Shown: positions 1 to 10,734 of the stretch, in pieces
How the letters are laid out: each line of letters starts with the position of its first letter
Position numbering within the stretch: position 1 is the stretch's first letter
Origin: Enchytraeus crypticus
Lineage: Eukaryota > Annelida > Clitellata > Enchytraeida > Enchytraeidae
Assembly (NCBI GenBank): GCA_905160935.1
Contig: CAJHZI010000207.1
Location: 1,178,001 to 1,242,000, forward strand
DNA: 64,000 nucleotides
Direction of reading: 5' to 3'
Notes under the pieces: generated by a model
Told to the model about the DNA's origin: nothing
Seen by the model: only the letters and a program-made list of their open reading frames with translations
Databases searched by the model: none
Made by a program: the position numbers and the translations under genes

Positions 1-84
1 AAGGTTGCCTCGAAGAACCAGAAAGAAGAACTAGAAAGCTGATGGAATTAGCATCCGTAGAAGGAGAAGGAAGAAAAATTATAT

Positions 85-87
85 ATA

Positions 88-168
<81 letters not shown>
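85..168. repeat. (TA)n microsatellite
   Basis: Two blocks of alternating TA separated by a short AAAGTT interruption. Simple repeat with no coding content. Confidence 0.95.
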
Positions 169-169
<1 letters not shown>

Positions 170-343
170 ATCTTGTATCATACGGCATAATATATAGAGT
201 AAAAGATTTGCTGCAGCCAGATCTTAAAGTTTACACAACTTCACTTGAAGTTTATCAGCTGGAAACTTTTTGACAAAATAATTGCAGTGTTTTAATAACT
301 TGATATAAGGATATCTCTCTCTCGCTCTCTTTTTCTCACTTTT

Positions 344-475
344 TCAATCATCCATCCACCCGTCCATCCATCCATCCAACCATCCATTCATCCATCCATC
401 CATCCATCTCTCTAATCGTCCATTCATCCATCCATCCATTTATCCATCCATCCATTCATTCATTCTTTCGTTTTA
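344..475. repeat. (CATC)n-rich simple repeat
   Basis: Degenerate tetranucleotide run of TCCA/CATC units, flanked by a CTCTCT tract on the left and TCTATCTA-type sequence on the right. Confidence 0.9.
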
Positions 476-799
476 ATCTTTCTGTCTATCTACTTATATA
501 TCTACCTATTTATTCATTGATCTATGTACTTTTATTTCTTATTTCAGTAGGCCTATTTATCTTAGATAAATACAGAAATTGGGATATGCGTACATTCTAA
601 TATACAAGGGTAGCCAATAGTTTAAAATTGAAAGTAGAAATAAAATAAAATGTATCTACTATTTCTCTAGAGTTCTGAAAAATGATTGCTCCACGATACA
701 TAATCTTAATCACATTCTTCTTTGATGCTCCACAAATAGCATTCAATCGATCATTAAGTTTAGTCCTTCGCAAAAAATGTTTTTCCACTCCTCAATGTA

Positions 800-930
800 C
801 GTAGTTCGTTTGAGAAAACATGGCTCTGGGGTGGTTTACCTTTTTTAGGTTTTCTGAGTCGTCTCATTTACGCCACGACGGGCAGTTTACGGTTACTATA
901 TTCTTCAGCAGCCCAGACACAAGAGGAAAT
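800..930 (-). mobile_element. SINE head fragment (SINE-4/SINE-5 type)
   Basis: On the minus strand this reads like the 5' head of the copies at 33380 and 50967: a CCCGTGTTGTG-like start, GGGTTGCTGAAGAATAG, then a GGCG-containing block. It is degenerate and has no recognisable tail. Confidence 0.5.
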
Positions 931-2083
931 GGGTATTAGGCTCCTATCCATAATTTTATATGCATTAAAATTGTGAAATAGATTAATATCTTCATTTTGT
1001 TACAATTTGACCATAAAACTCATTTTCAACACTATTTTAATGCAGGGCTATTTTAAATAATTAAAAATTAACAAATTATTAATTTTATTCACTGATCAAA
1101 CAAGTTAAAACTATATTTTACCGTTTTGATAAGTTTTACACAATTACGATTTAGACTATTTTCTCATTTATATCCATTGTGATTTTAGATTTATAGAATA
1201 TTTCAGCTGCGTTTTGAAAAGATGACGGTGAGATAGTGTTTCCTGTAAATCATGTCCAAGATGATTATTGTATTTATAAGTTACTTTTTACAACTAATTA
1301 ACGAATTTACTTTTCTCCTGAAGCTAATGAGAGCTCCTCGCAAAACGAAAGAGCTCTCAACAAAGCAATCACTTGGCCAGTCAATCAATCAATTAACTCT
1401 CTCAAAGCTTCAGATGCCTCAAATTAGTCGGTCCATTCTAGTTAGACTAAAAATTCTTCAATCAATTGTCTTTCAATCAACCAATCATTGCTCATTATAA
1501 TACAAACAATTGCAATTATATTAAATCAATTCTTTTAAGATGCTTTCAATCCATCAGTTTCCAGTATTCGATCAGTAATCGATCAGCTAAAGTAAGTATA
1601 ATTTCAATCAATTAATTTCAAATTACAGATATTTGCAAGCAATCAATTCTCGCAAGACTGCATGCAAGAAAGTAATTAATTCTTGTATAAACTGTAGACG
1701 ATATCAATTAAGCAATCAAGTCCAGTCACACTAATCTATTTACTTCTAGTCAGATTTATTTTCAGTCAATATTATCAATGAAATCAAGATAACCTTCACA
1801 CAGCGAGCAAATATGCTTAATGATAGTCAACAATTTCTGAAATGAGAATGCTACATGGACACTGTTGCAGTTAATTGTTTATTGTTGTATTAGTTTGTAT
1901 AATTTATTGGTTAGATGAATATTAATAAAACCATAAATAAACAAATAAAACTATTACATGGAATGTTCCATAGTATGTTATATAGACTAAATCAATATAA
2001 TTCGAAAAACCAATCTATATATACACAAGTATATTTATTAGTAAATAAAACAGTAGGCCTACTGGGTGAAACAGGGTAAAAAG
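931..2083. other. AT-rich non-coding stretch
   Basis: I see no coding exon, RNA gene or clear mobile element here. Short CAATCAAT-type simple sequence occurs around 1370-1500. The open frame at 1252-1500 has no family resemblance and is probably chance. Confidence 0.6.
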
Positions 2084-2390
2084 GGTTGCTTTCTCAGGGA
2101 ATGAAGCCTATTCCCAGTAAATGTTAGTCGACGCAGAGCAGAAGATGTCATGGGGGCCACTTCATCATAAGCAGAATCCCCTCAAGAATAATGGCATATC
2201 AAAAGAAATGTTATAGATGATTTAAAGATTCATTATACGTGTGGATCTTTAAACCATCTTTACCATTTCTTTTGATATATCATTATTATGTAGATAAGAA
2301 GAGGAAAGCAGAAGATAGAGATTAGTCTACGCGTTATATATCATGGATCTGCCAATAGGCAGTACACTAAGAGAGAGAAAGAGATTAATG
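2084..2390 (+). mobile_element. SINE-3 copy (LINE-T-type tail)
   Basis: Head with AAATGTTAGTCGA, middle block GGGGCCCAC / CAGAATCCCC / AATAATGG, then the LINE-T tail with GATGATTTAAAG and a terminal block around CAGTACACTAAGAGAGAG. A local duplication around 2220-2285 repeats the GATTTAAAGATTCA region. Other copies are at 35303, 61412 and 63749. Confidence 0.75.
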
Positions 2391-2474
2391 TATTAATAAT
2401 ACATGAAGGTTCGTATTTTTATAACTATCTAAAAAGCACCTCATAGTACTTCACCTTCAAAAAGTAACTGTTAA

Positions 2475-2650
2475 CTCTCTTCAGCACTTCTTCATTAGTA
2501 ACGTTTTGAGTCCAGCTAGTCCTTTCCATTCTTCTTCATATCCACATTTCCAATGTCTCAAGTTGGAAATGCGGATATGGAGCAGAATAGAAGGGATTAG
2601 CTGGACTCAAAGGTTACAAATGATAAAGTTCTGGAGAGATTTGGTTCAGA
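2475..2650. mobile_element. Head-to-head LINE-T 3' coding fragments
   Basis: The right half (+) encodes a decayed version of the LINE-T thumb/C-terminal region (compare ISWTQ in the copy at 5585-6857). The left half is the same segment in reverse (AGTCCAGCTAGTCC versus GGATTAGCTGGACT). The two copies form an inverted repeat of about 75 bp per arm. Confidence 0.65.
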
Positions 2651-2675
2651 CAGATACATATTATATGTGAATATA

Positions 2676-3033
2676 CAGGCTGCACATTATAACAAATCCC
2701 CCTAGCACAATTACGATAGCTTAGCCAATTATTGATATTTCGCCTTGAAATTTTAAGGTTCTCTTGTGGAGGAATTTTTTCACAAGCTGACTACGTTTTG
2801 TAGTAAGGAATTGATTCTGATTGACGTTTTACGTTGCGTATTAATTGAAAAAAATCAATTTTTTTCGCAAAACTTGGATAACTCCGGTTCCTTTAAAAAT
2901 ATTTTTACAAAAGTTGGTCTGCTTGTGGCAAAATTCCTCCACAAGAGAACCGCAAAATTTCAAGGCGAAATATCAATAATTGGCTAAGCTATCGTAATTG
3001 TACAAGAGGGATATTTTTTTAATGCGCAGCCTG
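2676..3033. mobile_element. Foldback MITE, mariner-like ends
   Basis: The ends are CAGGCTGCACATTA and TAATGCGCAGCCTG, and each is flanked by TA, the target duplication typical of Tc1/mariner elements. The inverted arms are about 105 bp (TTAGCCAATTATTGATATTT on the left mirrors the right). The 73-codon frame inside is a by-product of the palindrome. Confidence 0.8.
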
Positions 3034-3181
3034 TATATTATACATCTTTTATATAATATATGGTCCTATAGGCCAAATTTATTGTATATAATTTTTCTAT
3101 ATAAAAAATATTCTATATTTTATATTACATTATATTTTATATTAAATATTATAGAATATCTTATATTATATAATAGCCTAT

Positions 3182-3905
3182 TTAGGATATAATATATAAT
3201 ACACAATATACAAGATACAATATAAAATATATCATAAACATACATAATATACAATATATAATACATAATATATAACAAACAATATATAATATATAATATA
3301 AAATATATAATATGTAATATATAATAAATATATAATATATAATATATAATTTAAAATATATAATATATAATATATAATATATAATATATAATATATATAA
3401 TATACAATATATAATATATAATATATAATATATAATAATATAATATATAATATATAATATATACTGTATAATATATAATATATCATATATTATATATAAT
3501 ATACTGTATAATATATAATATATCATATATTATATATAAAATATAATATAATATATAATGCAGCAGTATTTGTTGTAATGCACTGTGGTATTTTTTGTTT
3601 ATTTGTTTATTGTAACTTGCTACCACGTTTTGATGGTGTAATAAAGATTCATATATATATATATATAATATATAATATAATATATAATATATAATATATA
3701 ATAGTCTATATAATATATAATATATAACACATAATATATAATATATAATACATAAAACAGTGCCATAATACATAATTAGTATCATGTAATTATAATGTAA
3801 TTATAATTATTATGTAATTATAATTTTGTAATTATTACATAATTATTATTATGTAATAATACATAATTATTAATGCATAATTATTATTGATGTAATATAT
3901 AATAC

Positions 3906-3943
<38 letters not shown>

Positions 3944-4352
3944 TATACAATATACAATACATAATAAAGAATATATAATATATTATATATAATATATAAA
4001 ATGTACAGTATATAATATATAATATATAACATTTAATATATAATATATAATGTATAATATATAATATATAATATATAATATAAAATATATAATATATAAT
4101 ATATAATATATAATATATAATATATAATATATAATATATAATATATAATATTAGAATAATATAATATTATAATAATATATAATATATAATATATATATAA
4201 TATAAATCTAAATATATAATATATATAATATATAATATATAATATATAATATTAATATATTATCATATAAATAAATATAATTATATCATATAATATAATA
4301 TATAATATATAATATAAATATATAATATATAATATAAATATATAAATATAAT
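3182..4352. repeat. (AATATAT)n heptameric AT array
   Basis: About 1.2 kb of near-perfect 7-bp units, interrupted by a short unique patch at about 3559-3650. Open frames here are rich in Tyr, Ile and Leu only because the 7-mer cycles through the reading frames, so they are not genes. On the right it runs into the 3' end of the LINE at 4353. Confidence 0.9.
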
Positions 4353-4496
4353 ATATATAGCTTTATTTCACCATTCAGGTAGAAAGACAAGAAACAAACT
4401 ACAATACAATCATGCAAGTAAACACATACGTAGTGCTGAAAAAAAATAGACACAAGCATACACTCAATCAATAAACTAAAAATGAATAACTAAACC

Positions 4497-4739
4497 TTAA
4501 TTGATTTCTAGCGAACGTTCAAAGTAGTTTCGCAATAACGACTTAAAGTCAAGTCTCTCAACTTGTAAGCTCACTGGCAAGGTACAGTTAGGACTATTAA
4601 TTACGTTGACGCAGTATTTATTAATCAATGGCAACAACTCTCCATTAAAACAATTAAAGTATTTACAAGAGGTATCAGAAAGACACAATTTCCTCAAAAA
4701 ATTAAATCTTCTATTTGCAATCTTTAGTTCAATCGGCAA
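4497..4739 (-). pseudogene. C-terminal part of the LINE-A ORF, frame-broken
   Basis: 80 codons continuing the RT protein after an expanded homopolymer (poly-A on the plus strand, 4740-4755). It carries the NRRFNFLRKLC-type region common near the C-terminus of such LINE proteins and ends in a stop just upstream of the 3' UTR. The homopolymer expansion has broken the original single frame. Confidence 0.65.
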
Positions 4740-4760
4740 AAAAAAAAAAAAAAACTGACA

Positions 4761-5504
4761 CTAATTAATTGTTTTCTTATCTAATGTACGAAATAACTTG
4801 CTAAACAATTGAGAATAAGCATTTTCTAAGCTCTGAATCAGAGACTTTGCCAATTCTACACATTCAGAACCATACAGCAAAATGGGTACACAATATGATT
4901 CAACAAGTGAGATAACTACAGAAGGTGCAGCGTTGCCCCCAATTTTGCTGAAGATAGCGTTAAGTGCCCTAAAAAATTTATGCTTACGGTTTTGCATATT
5001 AATTTTGAAACTTTTTGATGACACAAAAACTAATCCCAAATAACGTATTTCATTAACCCACTCTATGCTTCTGTTATCAATTATCATATTAATGGGCTTA
5101 ATATTATGTCTAGGACCAATTCTAATGCAGAATGTTTTACTACAATTAACACTTAAACCTACATTAGTTAATTCATTTGTGCTGATTTCAATTAGGGACT
5201 GTAAATCTGTAACAGTCAACGATAATAATATTAAATCGTCCGCATACATAAAGGAATTGCAGCAAAGAGAAGATACGAAACAACCAATTTTGGATTTTTC
5301 AAGCTTAATTAGCATATAATCGACACATACAGCAAACAATATTGGAGATAAAATGCCGCCCTGTCTTACTCCCGAAGTAACGATAAAACTACTTGATACA
5401 GCATCATTCCACTTAACACGTGAATTTAATTTGCCGTACCAATTTAACAATAGTTCAATTAGAACTCTTGGTAATTTTCTGTTCATCAATTTGCAGAATA
5501 GCAT
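4761..5504 (-). pseudogene. Reverse transcriptase palm/thumb fragment (LINE-A)
   Basis: 247 open codons. GVRQGGILSP at residues 45-54 matches RT motif 4, and YADD at residues 87-90 is the catalytic motif with two metal-binding Asp. A downstream RYLG motif near residue 154 fits the thumb junction of non-LTR enzymes. The fingers and any endonuclease domain are missing. The frame closes just before a T tract of about 18 nt (sense strand) that separates it from the C-terminal part. Clade uncertain (jockey/CR1-like). Confidence 0.85.
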
Positions 5505-5583
5505 TTCATAATATATAATATATAATATATAATATATAATGTATAATATATCATATATAATATATTATAAATTTTATATCATA
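5505..5583. repeat. (AATATAT)n spacer between two LINEs
   Basis: Same heptamer and same strand sense as the 3182-4352 array. It separates the 5' ends of the two oppositely oriented LINE copies. Confidence 0.85.
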
Positions 5584-5584
5584 T

Positions 5585-6857
5585 ATTACAATCAGCTTAA
5601 TACCTCATGCATGGAAGATCTTATTACAGATAGTAAATAATCGCATTCAGTCGAAAGCAGAGATGATACTGAGCAAGACACAATTTGGGTTTAGGAAAGG
5701 ATGCGGCACAAGAGAAGCAATAGGGGTAATGCGGATTCTTTGCGAAAGAAGCTTAGAATATGGAAATGACGTTTTTGTATGCTTTGTAGACTCGAGAAGG
5801 CCTTTGACAGGATTGATTGGATAACGATGATGAATATCTTTAAAAGAATAGGAATTGACTGGAGAGATAGAAGACTAATTTTGAACTTGTGCATGAATCA
5901 AAAAGTAGTAATCAAAATCCAACAAGAATACTCAGAAGAAGGTGAAATAGGACGTGGAGTAAGAGAAGGCTGTAGGATTTTGCCGCTGCTGTTCAACATT
6001 TACGCTGAGGCAATGATGGATGAAGACATGGAAGACTTGGAAGAAGGAATAAAAGTAGGAGGGAATTTGTTACAAGATGTACGATTTGCAGATGACCAAG
6101 GAATGGTAGCGGGCAGCGAGATTGGATTACAGAAGATAATGGATAGGCTGAATGATACGGCATTGAGATATGGCATGAAGATTAATATAAAAAAGACCAA
6201 GGTTATGAGAATATCCAATAATAAAGGTGAAGTTAATATCACAATAAATGGTACAAAATTGGAACAGGTAAGGAGTTTCAAATATTTGGGTCATACTATA
6301 ACCGATGACGGATGACGGGAAATGTGAGACGAAAATATGCAGTAGGATTGCACAAGCAAAAGCGGCCTTTGGTAGTAGAAAAGAACTATTAACAAAAAGT
6401 CTAAAGAAAGACACAAAGATAAGGATAGTGAAAACTTTGGTTTGGACCACGCTATTGTATGGATGTGAAACATGGACCTTAAGGAAGGAAGTTATTAGGA
6501 AACTGGAGGCATTGGAAATTTGGATTTGGAGAAGAATGGAGAGGATTAGCTGGACCCAACAGGTTTCAAATGAGGAAGTCCTGAAAAGAGTTGGCACAGA
6601 TAGACAGTTGATAAATGTACTAAGAAATAGGAAGAAGAGATGAATAGGACAAATTCTAAGGGGGAAAGGTCTATTAAAGGAGGTCATAGAAGGTAGAGTA
6701 GAAGGAAAAAGAGGCAGGGGCAGGCGCAGATTAGGTATGTTAGATGATTTAAAGACCCACTCATATGTGGAAATGAAGAGGAAGGCGGAAGACAGAGAAG
6801 AGTGGAGGCGTTATGTACCATGGACCTGCCAGTAGGAAGTGCATTAAGAGAGAAGAG
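5585..6857 (+). mobile_element. 5'-truncated LINE-T (RTE-like) copy
   Basis: The longest copy of LINE-T in the window. It starts in the RT fingers, runs through palm and thumb, and ends with ACCATGGACCTGCCAGTAGG and an AAGAGAGA run before the AT array resumes. Shorter copies of its 3' end lie at 2475, 41417 and 59636, and SINE-3/SINE-4 copies carry related tails. Confidence 0.85.
5600..6835 (+). pseudogene. LINE-T reverse transcriptase, three lesions
   Basis: Fingers: TQFGFRKGCGTREAI around 5670-5730. Palm motif A (CFVD..KAFDR) is split by a frameshift near 5790. GVREGCRILPLLFNIYAE replaces the usual GVRQGC.LSP. FADD, where YADD is typical, lies near 6090, and KYLGHTIT near 6285. A 7-bp duplication at about 6305-6318 shifts the frame, and a TGA replaces an expected Trp codon near 6640. 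The C-terminus includes EGKRGRGRRRLGMLDDLK. The style fits RTE-like LINE proteins, but the clade is an inference. Not functional. Confidence 0.8.
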
Positions 6858-7130
6858 AAGATTATATATTATATATTATACATTATTTATTATATATTGT
6901 ATATAAGTATATTATATATTATATATTATATCATTATATAATATATAATAAATAATATAGAAAATATAATATGTAGCATATTATATATAATATATATTGT
7001 GTAATACTCATACGTAATATTTAATACTTAATATAGTGCATATAATTGTATATACAGTATACGTGTACAATATAATACATGTATACATGTATAATAACAT
7101 AGAATATATTACAGGCCTATGTTACTATTA
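6858..7130. repeat. AT array, inverted sense
   Basis: (TTATATA)n and derivatives, the reverse complement of the heptamer left of the two LINEs. Decays into unique AT-rich sequence before the exon at 7139. Confidence 0.8.
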
Positions 7131-7138
7131 ATATAATT

Positions 7139-7871
7139 TTAATACGCCTGATAATTTTGCGAACCTTGCGGGAATTCCAGACCCGGGGGATATCCCGTCA
7201 CGTCGCCATAGTAACAGGCATCCAGTGCGGCCTGTGTGACGTAATCAATGCGGGCTCGACTGCCGTAGTACGGAGCACTGAACCCACCTGCGCAGAGATC
7301 AGGTGGACAGCAGGGGAATCCAGGTGGAAATGATTGGTTATGGGAGGAGGGAAAGAGTCGACATTCCCCCGACAGATCTTGATATAGTCCGTGATTTCTC
7401 GAGTTCACGAGGGGCTCGCACCCCCTGGTGGTTGAAGGATTTGGTGAGGAGGGGCTATAAGTGCTTTCGGCGCAGCCATAGGCTGCAGCTACGGCAGCAG
7501 CTGCTGCAACTGGCGCCGCTGGGTTAGCAGCTGACGCATGACGACCATATTGCGCCAGCAGTTCAGCCTGAGCCCAGCTGCTAGACCCATTATTAGACCC
7601 TATACTTAAAGGTCTACCGAAATTATCAAGTAGCGATTGGTGTAGAGGATCCGTAACTCCACCCATATATTTCGGCTGCGTATAACGAGAGGTGTCTGGA
7701 GGCGTGGCCATGTAGCCTAAACGATGACTCATCGATTTGATCGGCGGGTCGGAAGGCGGCCGCTCTGTACTAGAAAGCTGATGACGTAATGTCGACTGAC
7801 TGAGGCGTTCTCGCTCGAGATCTTCAAGTATAAATCTTGCTGCTGACATATCACTGGGTGTCATTATTGTT
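7139..7871 (-). CDS. C-terminal exon of an unrecognised protein
   Basis: 242 open codons to a TAA at 7139, in a stretch clearly richer in GC than its surroundings. On the minus strand the exon is preceded by an acceptor (TCAATGCAG) with intron phase 1, so this is probably a 3' terminal exon and not a gene starting at the internal Met. Visible features: a charged helical start (ILEDLERERLSQ), Ser/Pro-rich spacers, an Ala run near residues 118-133, and a Gly/Tyr/Pro-rich end (YYGDVTGYPPGLEF). No catalytic motif or signal peptide. Low-complexity C-termini like this occur in RNA-binding and transcription-related proteins, but I do not recognise the family. Upstream exons would lie at higher coordinates; I could not find them. 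Confidence 0.6.
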
Positions 7872-8202
7872 CTGCATTGATAAGTATCCTAAACAAATTC
7901 CACAGAGATAACAGAAAAGATGGATTTCGTCAAATCCCTGCACTCGACAATTAGTTATTAAAAGTTTTAGAATTAGTATTCACTTGGAATGACATAGGGT
8001 CTAAATGACATAAATGTCTTATGACATAAATTATTGCTCCTATAACTGAAATGAAAAAATCGTACGTCAGAAAACCATCTTTGCAGAAAACATAGTTAGT
8101 CATTGTTAAATATAAGTTCTAGCTGGCATGCACTGAGATTAAAAAATATACCAGGTTTTGATACCATGACTAGGCCAAACTCCAGAAAAACCTTTCTTCA
8201 GA
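7872..8202. other. Intron or intergenic, nothing seen
   Basis: AT-rich sequence upstream of the exon at 7139-7871. I find no exon or repeat family. Confidence 0.5.
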
Positions 8203-8247
8203 GCTGAATGAGCTGCTTTCAGATGAAAGCAGCTCATTCTTCAGCTT
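8203..8247. repeat. Perfect short hairpin
   Basis: GAATGAGCTGCTTTC (8206-8220), loop AGAT, and its exact reverse complement (8225-8239), with partial pairing beyond. It sits just left of the hAT-like element. Confidence 0.8.
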
Positions 8248-8266
8248 CTATTGACATCCTTACGTT

Positions 8267-8875
8267 CAGGGGCAGCGCAGATCCAGGAATTTTTTAATGG
8301 GGGGCCGAAATTTTCTTTTGAGAGTGCACAAATTATTTGCTTCTTTTTGCCTTCTTCGTGACATTTGACGCAACCAAACAAAATGCTGTGGGGGTGAAGG
8401 GAACTCAAAATTTTTCTCACTATGGCGTTCGGCTCATAGAGTGAGTGTATCTCAGTATCTTCCCCCCCCCCCCCCCCCCGCTCATAGCCGTACTAAAGTC
8501 AGGGGAACCTAAAATGCTAAAATCCTACAATTATTTCGGAAAACAATGTAGATCAAATTTTTCACCTCTGATGAAATACTGTGGGTCTGGACGATTTGCA
8601 AAAGTGACCTAATTCTGGCAGTAGGGTGGGGTGGGGTGTTACGCCCCTCCCAGCTAAGGCTGTTTGCACCACTGCTCCGGAACAGAGTTCACATATTTTA
8701 CTTGCACCCTTTTTCCTATAATACAGTGGTTTAAGTGAAAGTTGATAGCTATATAGTGAAACGGTCAATATTTTTCGGGCCCCCTTCTATTATACAGGGC
8801 TCCTAGTATATCCTAGAAAAAATCGAGCTAGTGGAACTGAGTTCCCTCTCATAGCCCCCCCCCCCCCCCCTCAGG
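8267..8875. mobile_element. Degenerate hAT-like non-autonomous element
   Basis: Begins CAGGGGCAGCGCAGATCCAG and shares long collinear blocks with the element at 55332: GGGGGGCCGAAATTT, TTGACGCAACC, CGGCTCATAGAGTGA, GTACTAAAGTCAGGGGAA and GAGCTAGTGGAACTG. It contains C homopolymers at about 8462-8479 and 8857-8870. The right end and target duplication are not clear. The short frame at 8562-8768 is chance. Confidence 0.7.
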
Positions 8876-9179
8876 CCTCAGGTCTTCATTGACAATGACT
8901 GACCAGCAATTAAAAGCTAGAACGCTAGTTAAAATAGCAAAGAACTGAACAGGTTCATAATCAAGGAAAGATGAAGAGAATATGTTCAAGATCTGTGTAT
9001 GAACGCTGGAACTATAATTTTGAACTTGAAAATAATGATCGAATGTGAACAAAACGATCTGATATGTAATTTTTATAATTCAAGGTGCTCACAGTCTCAC
9101 ATGTTACACATATTTTAAAGTCTTTACACTGGTTAAAGATTAAAGAGCTTATCATGTACAAGACGCTTCGTTAACCTAT

Positions 9180-9650
9180 AAGTCTATCATCATAGCTGGA
9201 CAAAATTGTCTTTCTCGAATGATTAAAGTTATGCCGCCTTCTATTACTCGGCTTCCTAAATTAATTACTCTTGTAAAACCTAGGTTACTTTCACGTCCTG
9301 ATATCTAATCGTTCTTTCCAGCATGCTGCACCGCAGATCTGGAATGCTCTTCCATCCAATCTTCGGAAGTCTTCGTTTGAATCACATCGGCCTTTGCTAT
9401 CCTATGCCTATGAGCAGTTACATAGACAGTTGAATACCTATCTTTTCCATCTCTTTTCCAACCAGTGTCCATGAGCAGCGACCTGCGCCTAAACCTTCTT
9501 TTCTTCAATTCCATTTACTTTGGACTGATTTTCTGGATTTTGGAATTTGCACCATTTTGAACCTTCTTTTTGCTCGCCGGCTTGATTTTGTTTCAATAGT
9601 GCTCGATGTTGTCATTTTTGACTGTAGCGCTCTATTTGTTGTTATTATAA
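9180..9650 (+). mobile_element. LINE-H (CR1/L2-like) 3' end
   Basis: Around 9330-9475 the plus strand reads, with lesions, APQIWNALPS then a Ser/Phe-rich block and LNTYLFH. This is the APxLWNxLP...LKTYLF hallmark at the C-terminus of CR1/L2/jockey RT proteins. The 3' UTR that follows has CTCGCCGGCTTG and the stem-loop AGTGCTCGATGTTGTC...AGCGCT at 9598-9631. Six more copies of this 3' end lie in the window. Confidence 0.75.
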
Positions 9651-9775
9651 TTGGACTGGTTACACGAAAAATGGTCTAAATTGCCTAACTGTTCAACATA
9701 ATATTGTGGTATTAAAAAGTGATTGATATTAACACAGTTGATCATTTCACTAAAACGCGTGTTTACTTTTTATGG
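9650..9775 (+). mobile_element. SINE-2 3' fragment
   Basis: ATTGGACTGGTTACACGAAA, ATGGTCTAAATTG, GTGGTATTAAAAAGTG and GTTGATCATTTCACT match the body and tail of the fuller copy at 26757. The tRNA-like head is absent. Confidence 0.7.
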
Positions 9776-9859
9776 TTTATCTAAGATCATTTATAAATCA
9801 AATTAAAATCAAATGAAACGTGAATCGATAAGCGCATGTAGTTATTTAACTTCAGAAAA

Positions 9860-10172
9860 GTTTTTGATGGAAGGAGGAATAGGAAGTGGAGGATGAAAAG
9901 GCTGTTGATTAGCACAGACATTAGGCCCTATGCGACATTTAAATTCATGTGGATGATGCAGATAGCATTGATGATGAAAGAATTAGAAAACACTGAAAAT
10001 GAATAAAGATGGATGCAAAACGTCAGGTTTGCAGATGATCAAGTTATGATTGCTGGAAGCAAAACTGAATTGCAGGAAAAAATAAATATATACATGAAAA
10101 TATACATATAGATCGTCTGAACACTATACTGCATGTGTCAAAATATGGAACCAAGATTATTGTAAAAAGGCT
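9860..10172 (+). pseudogene. Decayed LINE-T RT fragment
   Basis: Around 10015-10085 the plus strand reads NVRFADDQVMIAGSKTELQ, clearly related to the FADDQGMVAGSE region of the copy at 5585, followed by KYGTKI as in the thumb. Too short and shifted to be functional. Confidence 0.7.
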
Positions 10173-10179
10173 ACGGTAA

Positions 10180-10180
<1 letters not shown>

Positions 10181-10226
<46 letters not shown>

Positions 10227-10249
10227 ATAATAATAATAATAATAATAAT
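10181..10249. repeat. (AGT)n-(AAT)n microsatellite
   Basis: AGT trinucleotide run passing into AAT, directly abutting the retroelement fragment on the right. Confidence 0.95.
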
Positions 10250-10650
10250 GACGTCGCGGTCATTGACACTATGGCAAACTCCTACCTGAATACGACTTCA
10301 GTCACTGCCGGTGGAGCTGCTGTTCATGCCGCCTCTAGGAAGTTGGATAAATACCGTGATCTGTCCTTAGGACATGAAGTTGTTCCGGTGGCCATTGAAA
10401 CCATGGGCCCGATGAATCCCGAAGGAGTTGACTTTATTAATGGCATAGGCAGACTTATTGCAGAGCAAACCGGTGATAAGCGAGAGACGAGAGACATCTT
10501 TTCTTTGGCAAAGGCTTTCCATGACTTTGCAAAGATTTAATGATTGATGACCTCGAGTAGCCGGGCGGCGATTCAGCACGTATTGCTTGAATCGTTTTTT
10601 ATCAAACCCCAGGTTCTTTACGCCGGGGTAAAATTTAAATAATAAAATAA
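10250..10650 (+). pseudogene. Retroelement C-terminal fragment 1 with (TAA)n tail
   Basis: An open frame to 10540 continues VTVIDTMANSYLNTTSVTA and ends around SLAKAFHDFAKI. This sequence style is typical of the C-terminus of some non-LTR RT proteins whose preceding motif is PDG...WDVTV. Here only the VTV end is left. A TAATAA-rich tail at 10637-10665 fits a retroelement 3' end. The 3' UTR includes GCCGGGCGGCGATTCAGCA. Confidence 0.6.
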
Positions 10651-10734
10651 TAATAATAATAATAATTTCCTGAAAACGCAGCTCAGGTAGAATGTCTCGC
10701 CAGTACAATTTTAAAACGATATAATATGGCGAGC

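Larger units (their letters stand above)
4353..5504 (-). mobile_element. 5'-truncated non-LTR retrotransposon (LINE-A)
   Basis: A minus-strand reverse transcriptase frame is followed by a short 3' UTR that ends, on the minus strand, GGTGAAATAAAGC and then passes directly into the AT heptamer array. The AATAAA and the microsatellite 3' tail fit an APE-type non-LTR element. The 5' end is lost at about 5504, inside the palm domain. Confidence 0.85.

Noticed and set aside
3200-4340. CRISPR-like or satellite centromere interpretation of the AT array
   Set aside because: No spacers, and the array is a short local heptamer repeat broken by LINEs; the genome is eukaryotic.
3182-4471. Tyr/Ile/Leu-rich open frames on the minus strand in the AT array
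   Set aside because: The 7-bp period cycles through all frames and produces such peptides automatically. No gene signals.
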